From assembly GCA_964439415.1 (NCBI GenBank), contig CAYTOJ010000111.1, positions 1-6,215 of the forward strand: a DNA stretch of 6,215 nucleotides, in the 5' to 3' direction. Numbering within the stretch: the first letter of the stretch is position 1; each line of letters opens with the position of its first letter. A program made the translations under genes and the position numbers. The notes under the pieces were generated by a model that worked only from the letters and a program-made list of their open reading frames with translations, was not told where the DNA came from and did not search any database. Shown here piece after piece: positions 5,872 through 6,215 of this stretch. Source of the stretch: CAYTOJ01 sp964439415 (GTDB taxonomy: Bacteria; Pseudomonadota; Alphaproteobacteria; Rickettsiales; CAZAGG01).

Positions 5872-5905
5872 TCGAATCCGCGTGTGTACCCTGAAGCGGT
5901 TGCGT
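5872..5905. repeat. Short dispersed repeat, right copy
   Basis: This is the partner of 54-87: TCGAATCCGC, GTGTACCCT, GAAG and TTGCGT in the same order and orientation. It lies in the non-coding region between the divergent DUF1467 and TerC-like genes. Similarity seems to fade past TTGCGT, although both sides have GCGATG a little further on. Confidence 0.4.
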
Positions 5906-6021
5906 GAAACACAAAGCGATGGGAAGAGTATTTTCACCGCTCGCAAAATCACTGGAAAGAAGACACATTCTTGAAACGAGAGCAGCAAATTATCTCGAAC
6001 ACAACAAATTGTAGCAAAATC

Positions 6022-6051
6022 TTCAAAAAAACAACATGATAACGGTATAAT
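6022..6051 (+). promoter_or_regulatory. Sigma70-like promoter for the right-end gene
   Basis: A consensus -10 box TATAAT lies at 6046-6051, with a moderate -35, TTCAAA at 6022-6027 (4 of 6 to consensus), at 18-base spacing. The predicted start is near 6058, just before the structured leader. The -10 lies inside an imperfect dyad (AACG at 6041-6044 and CGTT at 6057-6060), which might be an operator; that is speculative. Confidence 0.6.
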
Positions 6052-6072
6052 AATTACGTTATTTTTTAGTCC

Positions 6073-6161
6073 ATGGACTTGCGGAGGCTTGTTGCATCCT
6101 TAACTTACACCTGCTTGTAGGTGTTGAGGAGGAAGCAGTAAGCCTCCGTAAGTCCATTTTT
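6073..6161 (+). promoter_or_regulatory. Long rod-like RNA hairpin in leader, possible attenuator
   Basis: Arms 6073-6095 and 6135-6157 can pair over 23 bp with a few G-U pairs; the outer 18 bases (ATGGACTTGCGGAGGCTT) match the reverse complement of 6140-6157 with one G-U. Inside are an asymmetric internal loop (AT opposite AGGAA), a 5-bp stem (6098-6102 with 6125-6129), a 4-base bulge, and a 6-bp stem (6107-6112 with 6119-6124) closed by GCTTGT. Five T follow the stem (6157-6161), so it can act as a terminator. It sits between the promoter and the ribosome-binding site of the right-end gene, the place for a riboswitch-like attenuator. It could also be a separate small RNA of about 100 bases. 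I match it to no known family. Confidence 0.6.
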
Positions 6162-6171
6162 CCACTCCAGG

Positions 6172-6181
6172 AAGGAGGTGA
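6172..6181 (+). promoter_or_regulatory. Near-perfect Shine-Dalgarno site
   Basis: AAGGAGGTGA is complementary to the whole anti-Shine-Dalgarno tail of 16S rRNA and stands 4 bases before ATG 6186 (7 bases counted from GGAGG). It is the strongest such site in the window and supports both the start codon and a highly translated gene. Confidence 0.85.
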
Positions 6182-6185
6182 GAAA

Positions 6186-6215
6186 ATGGAATATCTTTTG
6201 TCCAACCCAATGGCG
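6186..6215 (+). CDS. Start of a gene cut by the window edge, possibly TerC family
   Basis: Only ten codons are visible (MEYLLSNPMA). The start is secure because of the near-perfect ribosome-binding site. The short sequence resembles the opening of TerC/YoaE-type integral membrane proteins, which often begin ME(F/W)L..P..W before the first membrane helix, but ten residues are too few for a firm call. TerC-family proteins are linked to metal efflux or tellurite resistance, and some are riboswitch controlled, which would fit the structured leader. It is divergent from the DUF1467 operon. Confidence 0.6.
   Translation, partial: MEYLLSNPMA

Noticed and set aside
5825..5974. 49-codon basic plus-strand ORF starting at ATG 5825
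   Set aside because: It has no ribosome-binding site, no recognised similarity, and contains the dispersed repeat; chance is more likely.
6073..6161. Structured RNA as SRP 4.5S RNA
   Set aside because: An AGGAAGCAG string and rod shape recall 4.5S RNA, but the apical tetraloop and the conserved facing strand are absent, and a gene follows at once.
6058..6185. Leader as a yybP-ykoY manganese riboswitch
   Set aside because: Such riboswitches occur before TerC-like genes, but the conserved GGGGAGUAGC-type loop and helix junction are not visible here.

Overview
The window looks like a chromosomal piece of an alphaproteobacterium with middling GC (mid-40s percent by eye). The best lineage marker is the small two-helix membrane protein at 5449-5691. 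It has the hallmarks of DUF1467, a family found essentially in Alphaproteobacteria. I see no phage, transposase, CRISPR, rRNA or tRNA gene.

Layout from left to right. Positions 1-149 are a non-coding, palindrome-rich stretch. At 150-1311 (minus strand) two uncharacterised genes (115 aa, then 252 aa) form a short operon. A 232-base divergent intergenic region separates them from a plus-strand gene (1544-2200) for an exported TPR-like protein. That gene converges on and overlaps by 62 bases the end of a minus-strand run of genes. In transcription order, right to left, the run is: DUF1467 protein (5691-5449), a possible 50-aa small ORF (5445-5293), a RutE-type nitroreductase (5296-4685), an ArgD-type class III aminotransferase (4673-3441), a monothiol CGFS glutaredoxin (3388-3068) and a family 2 glycosyltransferase (3068-2139). 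The last four are tightly spaced (11 bases, 52 bases, 1-base overlap) and probably cotranscribed. The products (flavin reductase, arginine or lysine biosynthesis, Fe-S handling, surface glycan synthesis) do not form one obvious pathway, so this reads as a housekeeping operon rather than a dedicated system.

The right-hand 494 bases (5692-6185) hold no confident gene but much structure. There is a degenerate second copy of the rutE translation start, a perfect 15-bp hairpin with a T-rich flank, one copy of a short repeat also present near the left end, a good sigma70-like promoter, and a long rod-like RNA hairpin. The hairpin ends in a T run just before a gene with a near-perfect Shine-Dalgarno site. 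Only 10 codons of that gene are in the window; they resemble the start of TerC/YoaE-family membrane proteins, a weak call.

Most worth checking: the structured leader before the truncated gene, the duplicated rutE start with its lost ribosome-binding site, the 50-aa ORF coupled to rutE by ATGA overlap, and the unrecognised 115/252-aa gene pair. I found no clear evidence of a new multi-gene system.
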